A DNA stretch of 64,000 bases from Cichorium intybus (Eukaryota; Streptophyta; Magnoliopsida; Asterales; Asteraceae), in assembly GCA_023525715.1 (NCBI GenBank), contig CM042013.1:73555994-73619993 (forward strand), given 5' to 3'. Under the pieces are notes generated by a model. It saw only the letters and a program-made list of their open reading frames with translations, had not been told where the DNA came from and searched no databases. Below, piece by piece: positions 8,815-20,662 of this stretch. How positions within the stretch are numbered: the stretch's first letter is position 1; every line of letters starts with the position of its first letter. A program made the translations under genes and the position numbers.

Positions 8815-10200
8815 AAAGTCATTAATACCTTCTGCAACTTAACTCTCATCAGATGAGTTAACCCTCAAGAGTAATACCTTATGTTCCTAACCAAGATAAA
8901 ATTTTGAAGTACAACTGAATTGGTTAAAAAGCAGTTACTAGGTTAATTGAATTGGTTAACTTGTTTTTCTGATTATGTTTGGGTGCAAGAAAATATTGAA
9001 CCGATCTGTTCAATTAGCATACAAACATTTATTTTAATCCGATAAACCTACCATAGTTGTCTAAACAAAATCAATCTAAAGTTCAGAAGTCAACAAGTCA
9101 ACACAAAGTAGCATTATATAGTCTTGTAGAAACAACTAAAATATCCACTATTAGATCCCACGCACGGAATTGCAAAACAAACAGGAAATTCCAAACTTCC
9201 ACTGGATATCAACAAAAAGGTAAAAGGTTCAAACGCAAAAGAGAATTAAACTTTTTGATTGCTTATAGATCCACAAAATTAGCAAAAACAATATTTTCGA
9301 TTATACATAACTAGATCTGGTGTTACTATAACATCAAACTTGCTCCAAATGATATGTTTTTGCAACTAACAAGTCACACCATTTCTAAGCTTTAGATATA
9401 CCAGATGAAACCTGGGAGCTAAATACACCTTATCGTCAATTTTGAGTTGCATCTTCTTTTCAGAAATGATGTGAGGACATTGCTATATACTGTCCCAGAA
9501 CATAAATTTGAGTTATCATAATCCTACATAATTTTACAACATCCATCTGAAAACGTTATCATATAAAGTAGCGATGAACCCACGCACACAAATGGGAATA
9601 TCACCAGGAAAATTAGAATTACTAAAAGCTTAAGTACGAGTGAACTTAGCGTTCAGAAGCACATAAGATCATTCAAAACGAATCATATGCAAAAAATAAT
9701 GTGTATGAATCAGATAACACGGGGATTACAGAAGTAATCTTCATGGATTGACGAATTTTCCAATGAGCACAATGTTGTGTTCATGGTTCTGGAATTTACG
9801 CAAGAACATAATAGACTATTTACAATCCTAATTGAGATATAAAACTGACCAAATGCAAGTGAAAGAATCTAAATTTCGTTCACCTCACGATCAATAAACA
9901 TAGGATTATGATGTGATTTATGATTAATGAGATAATATTGTATGATAACATGTGTAACTAACTTCTAAGAAAGTGCCCTACAGAATGATCTCAAGCGGTG
10001 AGTATGGAAGACGAACCAATGGCGACGAGACCGAGAAGGGTGACCGCCCCTTAAGCTTAGTCGGCAGGGAAGCGGCAACTCAAGAAGGAAGAAAGACAAC
10101 GAGAGAGAGGGGGACGTCTTCTGATTGTTATTTACAACCAATTCAATGGTATTATATACTTCGATCTATTTGGAGTTTTGCTTAGACTTCTTGTTTACAA
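8815..10200. other. Distal 5' region of gene A cluster, shared with gene B
   Basis: 8815-9053 continues the duplicated TIR flank. 9054-10200 is homologous to sequence upstream of gene B (about 45260-46600), including a GC-richer segment at 9975-10130 that parallels 46420-46590 (shared gaccgagaagg and cgacgag-like phrases). The block marks how far the segmental duplication between the two TNL loci extends. No supported gene; the conserved GC-rich part could be a distant non-coding first exon. Confidence 0.55.
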
Positions 10201-10427
10201 CTAATTCATATTATATATAGTGAATTATGTCCTTATTTGTTCAAACAATATACCTGTAGACTACTCAAAAAGCATTCCCCGACGAATGACGTATATAACT
10301 AGTGGGTAAGCATAGGACTCTCCGTAATACATAATCTATTCCAAGATTTTTTTTATGTCGTAATACATAATCTAGTCTAAGAGTTTTTCAAATAAACTTC
10401 TATTTAGGTACAAAATAATGTCATAAA

Positions 10428-11189
10428 CATGGCTTTGAAAACCGGCTGATTCGACCGGTTAAAACGGAAATTGCTCTCAGACATCGGTTATTTTACTTCT
10501 AGAAACCGTTTGTTAGTGAAACGCTAAAAATCACTTGTTCAAATGACTGTTTGAACCAATATAAAACCGACTTAAAAAAAACAAATTAATATTTTAAATG
10601 AAAACCGGATTGGTTGAACCAATATAAAACCAGCTCAAAAAAAATAAATTAACATTTTTTGTTTAAACCTATTTGTATCAAGGTTAAACCAGATCTAAAC
10701 AGGCAGCCAAAGCTTCTAATTGTATACAGTGTAGATTGCTCTATCTAATCTCTTTATAGAGTGGGAGTGACCCTTCAATTTCATTCCTCTAGGCGATGTG
10801 GGATAAGTTCCCACGTGAATGCATTTGCAAAGCTTCACGTACTATAACGGTATAATTACTTATCTCTTTTTCTTATTTCTTTTTTATGTTAATTATATCA
10901 ATTACTCTTTTCAATTAGTTAAAATCTATGAATAAATAGGATGTAGAAAATTATTTAAACTTTTACATTTTATTTATGTTCTATGTTTTATTGGTATTTT
11001 AATTATTTGAGATTTTGACGCATTTTGTATTTATTATAAATTCATACTTATTAGGGAAGGAAGATGGACTGGACTCACTCTCATTCATGGCAGTTATCTG
11101 GTTTTTACCGGTCCGAGAGGTTGAACCAGATGAAGCATTGAACCAGTAAGCCAAACAGTTAGATCACCGGTCCGGTTTTCAAAACATTG
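10428..11189. mobile_element. Non-autonomous hAT element (762 bp)
   Basis: Flanked by perfect 8-bp duplications GTCATAAA (10420-10427 and 11190-11197). The ends are inverted repeats: left CATGGCTTTGAAAACCGG, right reverse complement CAATGTTTTGAAAACCGG (three mismatches in 18). Both subterminal regions are rich in scattered ACCGGTT and related motifs, typical of hAT transposase binding regions. No ORF of note. Confidence 0.85.
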
Positions 11190-11197
11190 GTCATAAA

Positions 11198-11639
11198 TCT
11201 TCTACAAAGGTGTAAACTCCTTCACACCCCCCCCCCCTACCCCAAAAAAAAAAGGTTTACGTTAACATTTAAATTAGTGAGATATGATGATACGAGCCCA
11301 ACCATACGCCACACTAGCCCAAAGGTAGTTAACCCAACAGGAACAGCAATAGGTCTAGAAGAGAGATTCAGAAATCCAAAAGGCTATTGGAGAAAGCAAC
11401 AACAGAAGAACTCTTCGTTTGACTAGTTCATTCCTAATTCTTAGTGTAGTGGCATATCTCTAGCTTCACGTTTGAGTCTACATAAGGTTCATGACCAAGT
11501 TAGCTCCTTATTCTTAGCCAAAGCCATGCATATTTATTTTGGTTGTAACTTGCATTTTTGGAGTAGAAAAAAACAGAGAAAATTGCCCCACATCTCTTCT
11601 TAATCTAAACTTCTTAGGAGATTGGTTATCTCAAAACAG
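11198..11639. other. Unassigned interval
   Basis: Contains a C12 and A10 homopolymer pair near 11227-11253. No gene, boundary or repeat was recognised. It may include the 5' LTR or leader of the decayed gypsy element that follows. Confidence 0.4.
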
Positions 11640-14295
11640 CCTCTATCAATTTGGTGCTTTCATCAATGTTCCCATGCCTCCGTAAAAAGACTCAAACATC
11701 TGACGAGCTAGCCCCACTATTATTGATCAACTACAAGTTCTTATCGGTTTCTCCACCATCACATCTACCAAACTCGACTAGCTCATTAGCCATATCGGCA
11801 AATAAACGGAGACCCTTACAACTGTGGCTAATATCCTCTCTACCAGCAACAACAACACCCTCCCCCACCATCCCCACTACCGGCCCACCAACAGCAACAT
11901 CCACCTAAAATCTCCTTACCAATCTTTGATGGTAGCAATCCATTGGATTGGATTTTTCAAGCAAACAACTATTTTACCTACTACGCCATTCCACCATGTC
12001 GACGAATTTCCCTTTCTGGTTTTTACTCCATGAGTTGGTACGTATAAGCACCTCGCCAACAACCAATTAATTACTTGATAGTTGGGTCGAGTTTTCACAA
12101 GCATTGGAAGTCTGGTTCGGGCCATCCACTTATGAAAACCATAAGGCCACTCTTTTCAAACTCGAACAAACCACTATTGTGTCCGACTACCAAAACGAAT
12201 TTGAGAACGTTAGAAATTGTGTGGAAGGTCTTTCGGCAACAACCATACGTAACTGCTTCATTCCTTGTCTTCGCCATGATATCCAGAATGAAATTGCTTT
12301 ACAAAACCCTAACTCCCTTCACCAAGCTTATGGTATCGCAAAACTTATCAAAGAATCCCATATCATACACATACACTCCGTCTTCCTCCACTTACACTAC
12401 TTCCCCCATGACACTACAACTTGGGCCACAAATACAACTTGGGCCACAAATACAACTCACCCCAATTTCTAATGATAGTCGATAATGATGACATGATTGA
12501 AACGAAGCCTGATCCACCCGGTACCTCCTCGCTTGATACAGATTCCCTCCACTAGCGCTCTCCTAATGAGTTTCTCGCATTGTCCACCGCCGAATTCTTC
12601 AGATTGGCATCACCCTAAGCATTGTGTGTCATCGATTACATAAAAAACCAATCGGTTACAATACTCATAGACAATGGAAGCACTCATAATATTATCCAAC
12701 CTTGGATTGTTGAGGCCTACAATTTGACACACGATGTTATTCCGTCGTTTACTATTATGGTTTGTAGCGGTGATTATTTACATTGCAACAGGTTCTGTCC
12801 TAATATCAATCTCCAAATCCAACAAACCCACTTCACGGTTACCTTTTCATTTTACAAGCCCAAGGTGGTCATGTCATATTGGGAATGGCTTGGTTGGCAA
12901 TACTAGAGAACCCTTACAAGTGAACCCTTATCCACCCCCATCCTTACAAGTGAACCATTATCTACCCCTGTCTCACCAAATACTATTCGTTCCGTTCTAC
13001 GAAAGCGAAGTGTCTCTTTCCAGCATGCCATTTATTTTCACTTCAAACCCCACACACAGGAGAAACCCACCACCGACCTCTCTCACGGTAATGACCACAT
13101 CACACGATTACTCCAGTCTTACAAAAATATTGTTGATAAACCCTCCACACTGCCGCCTTCATGTTACCACGATCACCACATTCCAACGTTCTCCACAGAC
13201 AATCCAGTTAATGTCCAGCCTTATCGATATCGCTATTATCAAAAGCATGTTATGACCAAACATATTTCCGACATGTTATAAGACAACAATATTCAGCCCA
13301 ACACCAGCCCGTGTTCTTCCTCAGTCGTTCTTGTGAAAAATGATGGCACGTGACGTTTTTGCATCGATTATTGTGCCCTAGGCGCCATCACCATCAAAGA
13401 CAGGTTCCCGATTCCCACTGTTGACAAGCTCCTCAATGAATTACACGTATCCACCATGTTGTCAAAAATTGATCTTCGAGCCGAACTATCATCAGATCCG
13501 GGTCACTCCCAATGATACACACAAAACGTATTTTCGCACAGGCGACGGAGATTACGAGTTTCTGGTCATGACCTTCGGACTCTCTTATGCCCGTTCCACG
13601 TTTCAAGAAACAATGAACGAATTGTTCCATGATGTGCTCTGCTACTACGTTCTCGTTTTTCGATGATATATTAGTCTACAATACATCTATCACTCAACTC
13701 TGTTATCTTCTCGAACAAGTGTTCCACAAATTATCTCGCCATTAGTTTCATGCCAACCTTTCCTAATGTACTTATGCGGTCACGACCATAGCATATTTGG
13801 GTCACCTTTTTTCAATTAGCGAGGTCCAAGATGATCCAAAAAAATTCAAGGCCATTGACCACTGGCCGACACCTATCGGCTCACCATCTTGCGTGGCTTT
13901 TTGGGACTTGGTATTACCGTCACTTTATGCGCAACTACGCCACCATTGCCTTCGGGCTCACAAATATTCTTTGTAAACCCACATTAGCTTAGACATCAGA
14001 TGCAACAAAATCTTTCTAACAACTCAAATATGCCATTACCCACCTCATTAGTCTCGCTCTTCCAGATTTCACGAGCACATTTGATATCAACACTAACGCA
14101 TCAACCATAGCCATTGACGCAGTCTTATCACAACATGATATACCCGTCTCCTTCTTCAGTAGATGGTTATGCCCACATATAAAATCCGCCTTAACTTATG
14201 TTTGAGAGTTATAAACCATTACCAAATCCATCAAAAATGGAGCCAATATTTTAGATGCAAATTTAGAATCTTTATTAATCAAAGGATCTTGAAAC
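11640..14295 (+). pseudogene. Decayed Ty3/gypsy retrotransposon, gag to RNase H
   Basis: Successive frames carry the pieces of one gag-pol in order. Gag: 11890-12470, with ENHKATLFKLEQTTIV and VEGLSATTIRNCF. Aspartic protease: around 12650, LIDNGSTHNII, where the active site reads DNG instead of DSG. RT: 13370-13680, FPIPTVDKLLNELH, YHQIRVTPNDTHKT, MTFGLSYARSTFQETMN and FDDI. RNase H: 13840-14290, with SQYF and FRIFINQR. Many stops and frame changes make it inactive. At 14296 it is cut by a copia LTR within RNase H; the continuation was not found in the window. Confidence 0.8.
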
Positions 14296-14993
14296 TGTTG
14301 GAAATAGTGTCCAATATCATTACTATTGATAATACTTCTAATAATAGCAGGGTCCTTTATTAAGATCTCGTTGAACAATTCAATGACAAAAAGAAATTGG
14401 GAAAAATTAGTTTATTAATTTTTCATCATATGAAAAAGTAATTAGAAGCTAATTAGAATTAATTAATTATAGGGACCGGATGTTAACTAAGTAAAAAAAT
14501 TTAATTAATAGTAATAGTCCAGGGGCAGAAATGGCAATGGGCTTATAGCTTAGGGAACAAGCTAGGTTTCCACATAAATGGATAACTAGGGATCAAACCC
14601 TATCACTCCTTCCCTTTCAATAAAGTGCTGCCACCTACACTCCCTCCCCCTCCCTTTGGCGAATTACAAACCCTAATTAGGGTTTATGAATTTTAGCCTC
14701 CACCCTTAAATAATGTGTTGTCTGAATTGTTTTTCTAGTGTTCTTGGGTGTGGTTCCATCAAAGAGATTGAGAGATTCTGGTTTGGATCCTTTTATATCC
14801 AATAAAGTGGGAAGAACAAGATCTCAAGCTAGAAGATCTTTGATCAACAAAGAGGTAAAGTTTCTAATTAACTTTAGTTGCAACAGTTGTTATGAACATA
14901 AAATCCATGCTAGTTTTGCTTGAACATATGTTTTAAATCTTTGATGATCTTCCGCTGCAATATGATTTTGTTAAATATGTTCAAAACCCTTCA
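14296..14993 (+). repeat. 5' LTR of copia element 1 (698 bp)
   Basis: Starts TGTTGGAAATAG and ends TTCA, followed by the primer-binding site. Related by its first 100 bp and general layout to the LTR at 16458-17179 (opposite strand), so the two elements belong to one family. Confidence 0.75.
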
Positions 14994-15444
14994 GTGGTAT
15001 CAAAACCTTTGTTCATAAGTTGTTTGCACTTTAGATGCAATTTTGAATTGTGAAAATTATTGTCTGTATGTTATGAAAATCGAAAATTAGGGTTTGCCAT
15101 ATGAATTTGGAGAATACTCTAATGGTCCTTGTAACAACTTTAGACCCAAAAGTGAAACTTGGGGTTTGCTAGGTGCCTTTTACGGAAATTTGCATGGACT
15201 TGGAAGTGACCTTGGGCTTTCTTGTGCATTAGGGTTTGTTTGAAAACTAGGGTTTCTTGATGGCTAGCGTTTACAACCCTAACTTGTGTTGCAACTTTCC
15301 TAACTTGCTTTGCCACCACCATAAACCCTAATTGCTTGATACGCAAATATGATGAATTTTAAAATGTTGGGTAACTATTGAAATTAATTATTAACATTGC
15401 GTCCTCACATGTTTAATTTTAACTAATAGTAAAACAATGATGAG

Positions 15445-15571
<127 letters not shown>

Positions 15572-16277
15572 AGTCTTACTATGACTAGGCTCATCCATTC
15601 TAATTCTATCAAGAATGTTTGAAAGAGGTGTCTCTTAATCCTAATGAGGCCGGTTTTTAAAAGCATTCATTGCTTACCACCCTCACTACCTTTTTCATTT
15701 TCTTGAGTGGAGTTACCGAAAATGTTTGGTAGGAAAATGTTTCAAAGTTAAAAGTATTAACTTAAAGTATTAAAACAAAATGTCATTTTAAATAATGCAA
15801 ACATGTGAATCATATGCTACTAATGAAAAACACACATTTTCTTTATAATGTGTTGACGAAGTGTGTGTGGTTTGTCGGCACGTCAAATTGAGATTATAGA
15901 TGAAGATGATGTGGCACTCGTGATACTCAAGCATATCTTGAGCCACGATTCACACGTTTTGGCATGGTTGATCCACCATCTAATCCATGATCCACTACAT
16001 CCTTCTCATGGACTAAGATGAGCATAAACGAGATTAACTTGCCATTGATCTTAGTCAATGAATCTCAAAGAACTAGGAATTTCATAGTGACTAAAACTTT
16101 CATAGTGACTGAAACTGGTGAACAATTTTACCTACCAAAATAACCTTTATGGTGTGACTAAGACATTCTTCTTCACATCATGAAGTTAAATTTTGGATCC
16201 TATCCTTGTTAACTAATTTGATAATTGGGTAATTATTTTTAAGTAAAATAAAACTAACTAAAACCTTTCTTTCATAT

Positions 16278-16457
16278 ATGTTTGTTGCAAATAATAACTC
16301 CAACCTTCCTCATCCTCATTCGCCTCATCCTCCACCTCTAGCTCATGGAAACATCTCAATGCTCTCCATTGTATTAAGGGAGAAACTCACAAGTCCCAAC
16401 AATCTTGATTGGATTCGCACATTGAGGATTGCCCTATACACGAGAGCAAGGAGTATA
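16278..16457 (+). pseudogene. Truncated copia Gag N-terminus
   Basis: About 60 codons of copia Gag; LTSPNNLDWIRTLRIAL is the recognisable family motif. It is interrupted in frame by the LTR of copia 2, into whose end the reading runs for a few residues. Confidence 0.65.
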
Positions 16458-17179
16458 TGTTGGGATTTGATCATATAAATGTAATATTCAGACAGCGAAA
16501 GACTTAGCAAAATTAAATCACATAAATATCCATGAACATAGTCCATAAGCATGCAGTTCATATCAGTTATGCAACTTAAATAATAACCAGAATGTACCTC
16601 AGCTAATCTCATTCTTTGATTTATGGTTAATGCCACTTTATGGAGGATGAACAGGATCCAGCGTAGAATCCCTCGATGATTCACACCCAGGATCTGCAAA
16701 AAACCAAACAGACAGAACTTCCACTTGGGAAAAGGGGGCAGAAGATCAAAACCTAGAGAGGGATTGAAAATCGCAGAAATGGAGAGGAGGGGAGGAGTTG
16801 GTAGCTCAAAGTGAGGCAATAGATCCCTTAGGGTTTAACCCCAAGGCCTCTATTTATACTGGAGGGCTCCTAGGGTTTCAAACTTAAGGAGCCTTCATAC
16901 ACTTAAGCCCGTGGACTTATTTCCATTAATTAACACTTTAATTAATTACAATCCAATCCCTGTAATTAATTTCACCAAATTAATTCCAATTTAATTCTTT
17001 AATTAATTTCCAATTAGTTTCCAATTAATTTATCTACACATGATAAATTAATAAACTAATTTCTCCTATTTCTTTTCTGTCACTATTTGTTTTTCTGGGT
17101 GATGAGGGCAACCCAAAAGGACCATGCTATTATTAGAAATATTACCAACATTTAATGACATTGGACACTATTTCCAACA
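16458..17179 (-). repeat. 3' LTR of copia element 2 (722 bp)
   Basis: Begins TGTTGGAAATAG and ends CCCAACA on the minus strand. A TATA-like TATAAATAG lies at about 16850-16858 on that strand. It is the same family as the LTR at 14296 but inverted relative to it. Confidence 0.78.
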
Positions 17180-18857
17180 GTCGCCCACTTGGACAAGTCA
17201 TCAACTCTGTGTGGTCTAAATATTATCTGATAATCAGTAGAGAGTATATCATCCAATACAACATTCAAACTCTGATCAATGATAAGAGACAACCCTTAGA
17301 TAAGTGATCAATTATTCCTCTGTTCTTCAACACATCTTTAATGGTCCTGGGTCATGGATAAGGTCAATCCCAAAAGTTCAAAATTTTGTTTCACGGTAGT
17401 GATTTATGATGACTACATTAGACTATTGATCGAACTTATCAATCCAGTCAGGGCTTCGCCAAGCGCTTTAGTGTCAGCATCAAATCATCAAGGGACCCAC
17501 GGATATCGCATCTCCTTGTTAGGGCAGTAGGAATATATAAACTATGACTATATAGTCTCTGTCTATTTCATCATGTCATACATGGACATACCCTTTATAA
17601 CTACCGGTTACGGATAGCATTTGAGTATACCAATGCACAACAAAATCATAGCGCAAGTATCCAAGAATAAAAGATATTATCATTTTAGAATTACTTGTGA
17701 CTTAATACATGAAGTAATCTCTAAGTGCGGGTTGTTCCATACTTGAATCTCTATCAAGTATTCATGAATGTTAGCCGCAATCTCCATGTTATGTCTAATC
17801 TCTATAGACAATCTACTAACACTCCATGACAGTCTTTAATCACTACTTACTTCCAAGAGTATGACCGACTGTGGAGGTTTGAGTAAATTAATACTCGGGA
17901 AGTGGCTTCTAAACATGCAAAAGTGAAACTAAGTAATAATTAATGAAATAGTAGCAACCAGCCTTTTATTAAGTCTCTACGAAATAAACACCAAGTCAGA
18001 TACAACTAACATTGCTATATGTTTCAATTTTCAAAGTATTAACTAAACATTTATGACATTTCACTAGCAATTCTAATGCCTATGGACCTAGTATGCTGAT
18101 CATGCTTGATCTGCGACATTGCCTTGGTGAAAGGATCAGCCGGACTCCCATCCGACGAAACCCTATTTAGCACGATGTCTCCGTCTTCAACTCGGTTTCA
18201 AACATAGTGGTACTTTCTGAGTATATGTCTTGATCTCTCATGGTCCTTGGGTTCCTTAGTCAATGCAACTGCACCCTCGTTGTCACAGAAAATTTCAAGG
18301 GGATCACTGATGCGGGGGACAACGCGAAGATCAACGATGAAGTTCTTCAACCATGTAGCCTTTTTTGCAGCTTCACTAGCTGTTATATACTAGGACTCGC
18401 ACGTTGAGTCAGCCACCGACTTCTGCTTCGAACTTTTCCAGGTAACTGCTCCTTCGTTGAACAAGAACACTTACCCTGACTGTGAGCAAGAGTCATCCCT
18501 GTCTATTTTGAAATTTGGATCATAAACCCGATTACTCTTAGCTCATCTCTTTCTTTATATACCAATAACATATCTTTAGTTCTTCTCAGATATTAAAAAT
18601 GTTTTTCACTGCCGTCCAATGAGTTTCTCCAGGATTATCCTGATACAACTCACCATGCTCAAAGCATACGATACATCAGGTCGAGTACATATCATGACAT
18701 ACATGATCAATCCTATAGCCGAAGCATATGAGATTCATTTTATTCGGTTCTTCACTAGTACCAGGGCATTATTCCTTACTTAACTTTATGCCATGTTGCA
18801 TTGGCAAGAACCCTTTCTTGGAATCATGCATCTTGAATTTTTCAAGATTTTATCTAT

Positions 18858-19490
18858 TTATGTACTCTCGCTCAGTCGCATTAGATGCTTTGATCTATCC
18901 CTATAGATATTTATACCAACTATATATGATGCATTTCCTAGATCCTTCATAGAGAAACACTTCCCAAGCCAAGTCTTCACACGTTGCAATGTTGGGATGT
19001 CGTTTCCTATAAGGAGTACATCATCCACATACAATACCAGGAATACTAAAGTACTCCCACTAGTTTTGGCATAAACACATGACTCATCCTGACTTCTTAA
19101 AAATCCAAACTCTTTGATATTTTCATGGTAGTATATGTTCCAGCTGCGAGAAGCTTGTTTCAGTCCATAAATGGACCTCTCAAGCATGCACACTCCATTT
19201 GGGTACTTGGCATGTACAAAACCTTCTGGCTATGGCATATACACATCCTCTGACAGTTTCCATTAACGAAAGCAGTTTTAATATCCATATGCCATATCTC
19301 ATAGTCATAAAATGCAGCTATGGTAAGTAACACTGTAATAGATTTAATCTTGGCTACGGGAGAGCAGGTTCCATCATAACCAATTCCTTGAGTCTGAGTG
19401 AAACCTTTGCAACTAACCTAGCCTTGAATGTGTGTACATTCCCATACATGTCGGTCTTCTTCTTGAAGATCCACTAATTTTTGGATTAGG
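18858..19490 (-). pseudogene. Copia reverse transcriptase fragment
   Basis: Minus-strand reading contains KWIFKKKTDMYGNVHTFKAR (near 19460, other frame), RSIYGLKQASRSWN and the catalytic LYVDDVLLIGND of copia RT, followed by LGKCFSMKDLGNASYIVGI. Stops and frame changes separate the pieces. It is truncated at 19490 where another LTR begins. Confidence 0.85.
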
Positions 19491-19557
19491 TGTCTAAGCC
19501 CATAACTATAATTGGTATATACTTGAATTAATAGTAGCAAAATCCTTTTGGGTTGCC

Positions 19558-20539
19558 GGACAACGCCTAGTAATATCAAGTATTTTAGTCGTTGCTGAGC
19601 CCTATTCTTGGTGAATTTATATCATATATGTTGTGGTATTCTCACTTTTTGTGTCAATGCTTGTTTGGAAAGAAATGATGTAAACAGGGCCAAATACGTA
19701 CAAAATGGAAGAAGTTTGAAGATAAAGACAAAACAGTCGAATTTGCATGTGTGTCGCGGTGATGTACAAGGGAGCGACGTGTTGAGTCATGATTGAGGCG
19801 GTGGAGAAGATTGAAATACCGAAGAAACGGGGATAAACTCGTATGCGCGTCGCGGATTCTAACTGCGCGCGGCGCGGTCTTTTATTTTTCAAAACTATAA
19901 ATAGAGGGTTGTAGGTCGAAATCAGCAGCAAAGACCTGACATAGGAACGACCCCCAAGGCTTCTTTGACTCTGAGTTTTAGTTTTCAGTCGACCATAATT
20001 GGTATTTATTGTTTTCTCTTTTAATTTCCAATTAGTTTAGTAGTTTTGGTAGCTTTGGCTAGTGTTATTGGGTGTAACAACCATTGGCATTAGTTTTTAG
20101 TTTCTGAAAGTTTATGTTTTCTGTTTTGAACAAGTTTGGATCTGAGTTTTTAATAGTTAATCATTCGGTTATTGTTAATTACTCTTTTTACGGTTTTTAT
20201 GCTTTGGGATGAATTTGGATGTTTGATTGTGTTGGATTGTTCTTGTGTTTCTGAATTTAGATTATACTTTCTGATTTCAGTAACTCATTTTAGCTTAGAA
20301 ATTGAATTGGGTCGGTTAATGTTAGAGTTAGTTTTTTGATTTGTTGGATTTTGTGATTTCGGGACTGTTTTCGGTAAAAGTTAGAAACTAGATCCTCTGG
20401 GTGTAGAGTGACACTACAATTGGTAATATGTTGCCTACCTTGACAACGTAACTCATGTGGATCGACCTTGACTACCGCTATACTAGTGTGTGTTAGGTTA
20501 TTTTACTATTTTTGACCGCACGACGACCTAGGCGTGCCA
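19558..20539 (+). repeat. 5' LTR of the Athila-type element
   Basis: 982 bp, ending CCTAGGCGTGCCA. Its first base is G where the 3' copy has T (GGACAACG versus TGACAACG). A TATA-like ACTATAAATAGAGG lies near 19893-19906. The TSD sets the start. Confidence 0.85.
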
Positions 20540-20662
20540 AATTTTGGCGCCGTTGCCGGGGATCTGTATGACTTTTAGTTTCTGATTTTTGGTTTTAGTT
20601 TTGAGATTTTCAGCTGGTTAGTATTTTTCTTTTTGGTTTTGACGGGCGTGTTGCACTAGTGC

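Larger units (their letters stand above)
16458..19490 (-). mobile_element. Copia element 2 (3' half): RT, RNase H, 3' LTR
   Basis: On the minus strand the 3' LTR occupies 17179-16458 (722 bp, TGTTGGAAATAGTG to ATCCCAACA) and is preceded by a purine tract (AAGTGGGCGAC, RC of 17180-17190). Upstream lie RNase H remnants around 18060-18200 (VSSDGSPADPFTKAMSQIKH) and the RT at 18858-19490. The 5' part is removed from view by the insertion of copia 3 at 19491. Multiple stops; inactive. Confidence 0.78.

Noticed and set aside
11227..11253. C12/A10 homopolymers considered as an element end or tail
   Set aside because: No TSD or retroposon body found next to them.
19608..19931. ORFs within the Athila LTRs (also 29716-29910 and 30209-30478)
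   Set aside because: They lie in LTR sequence, differ between the two copies and have no domain.
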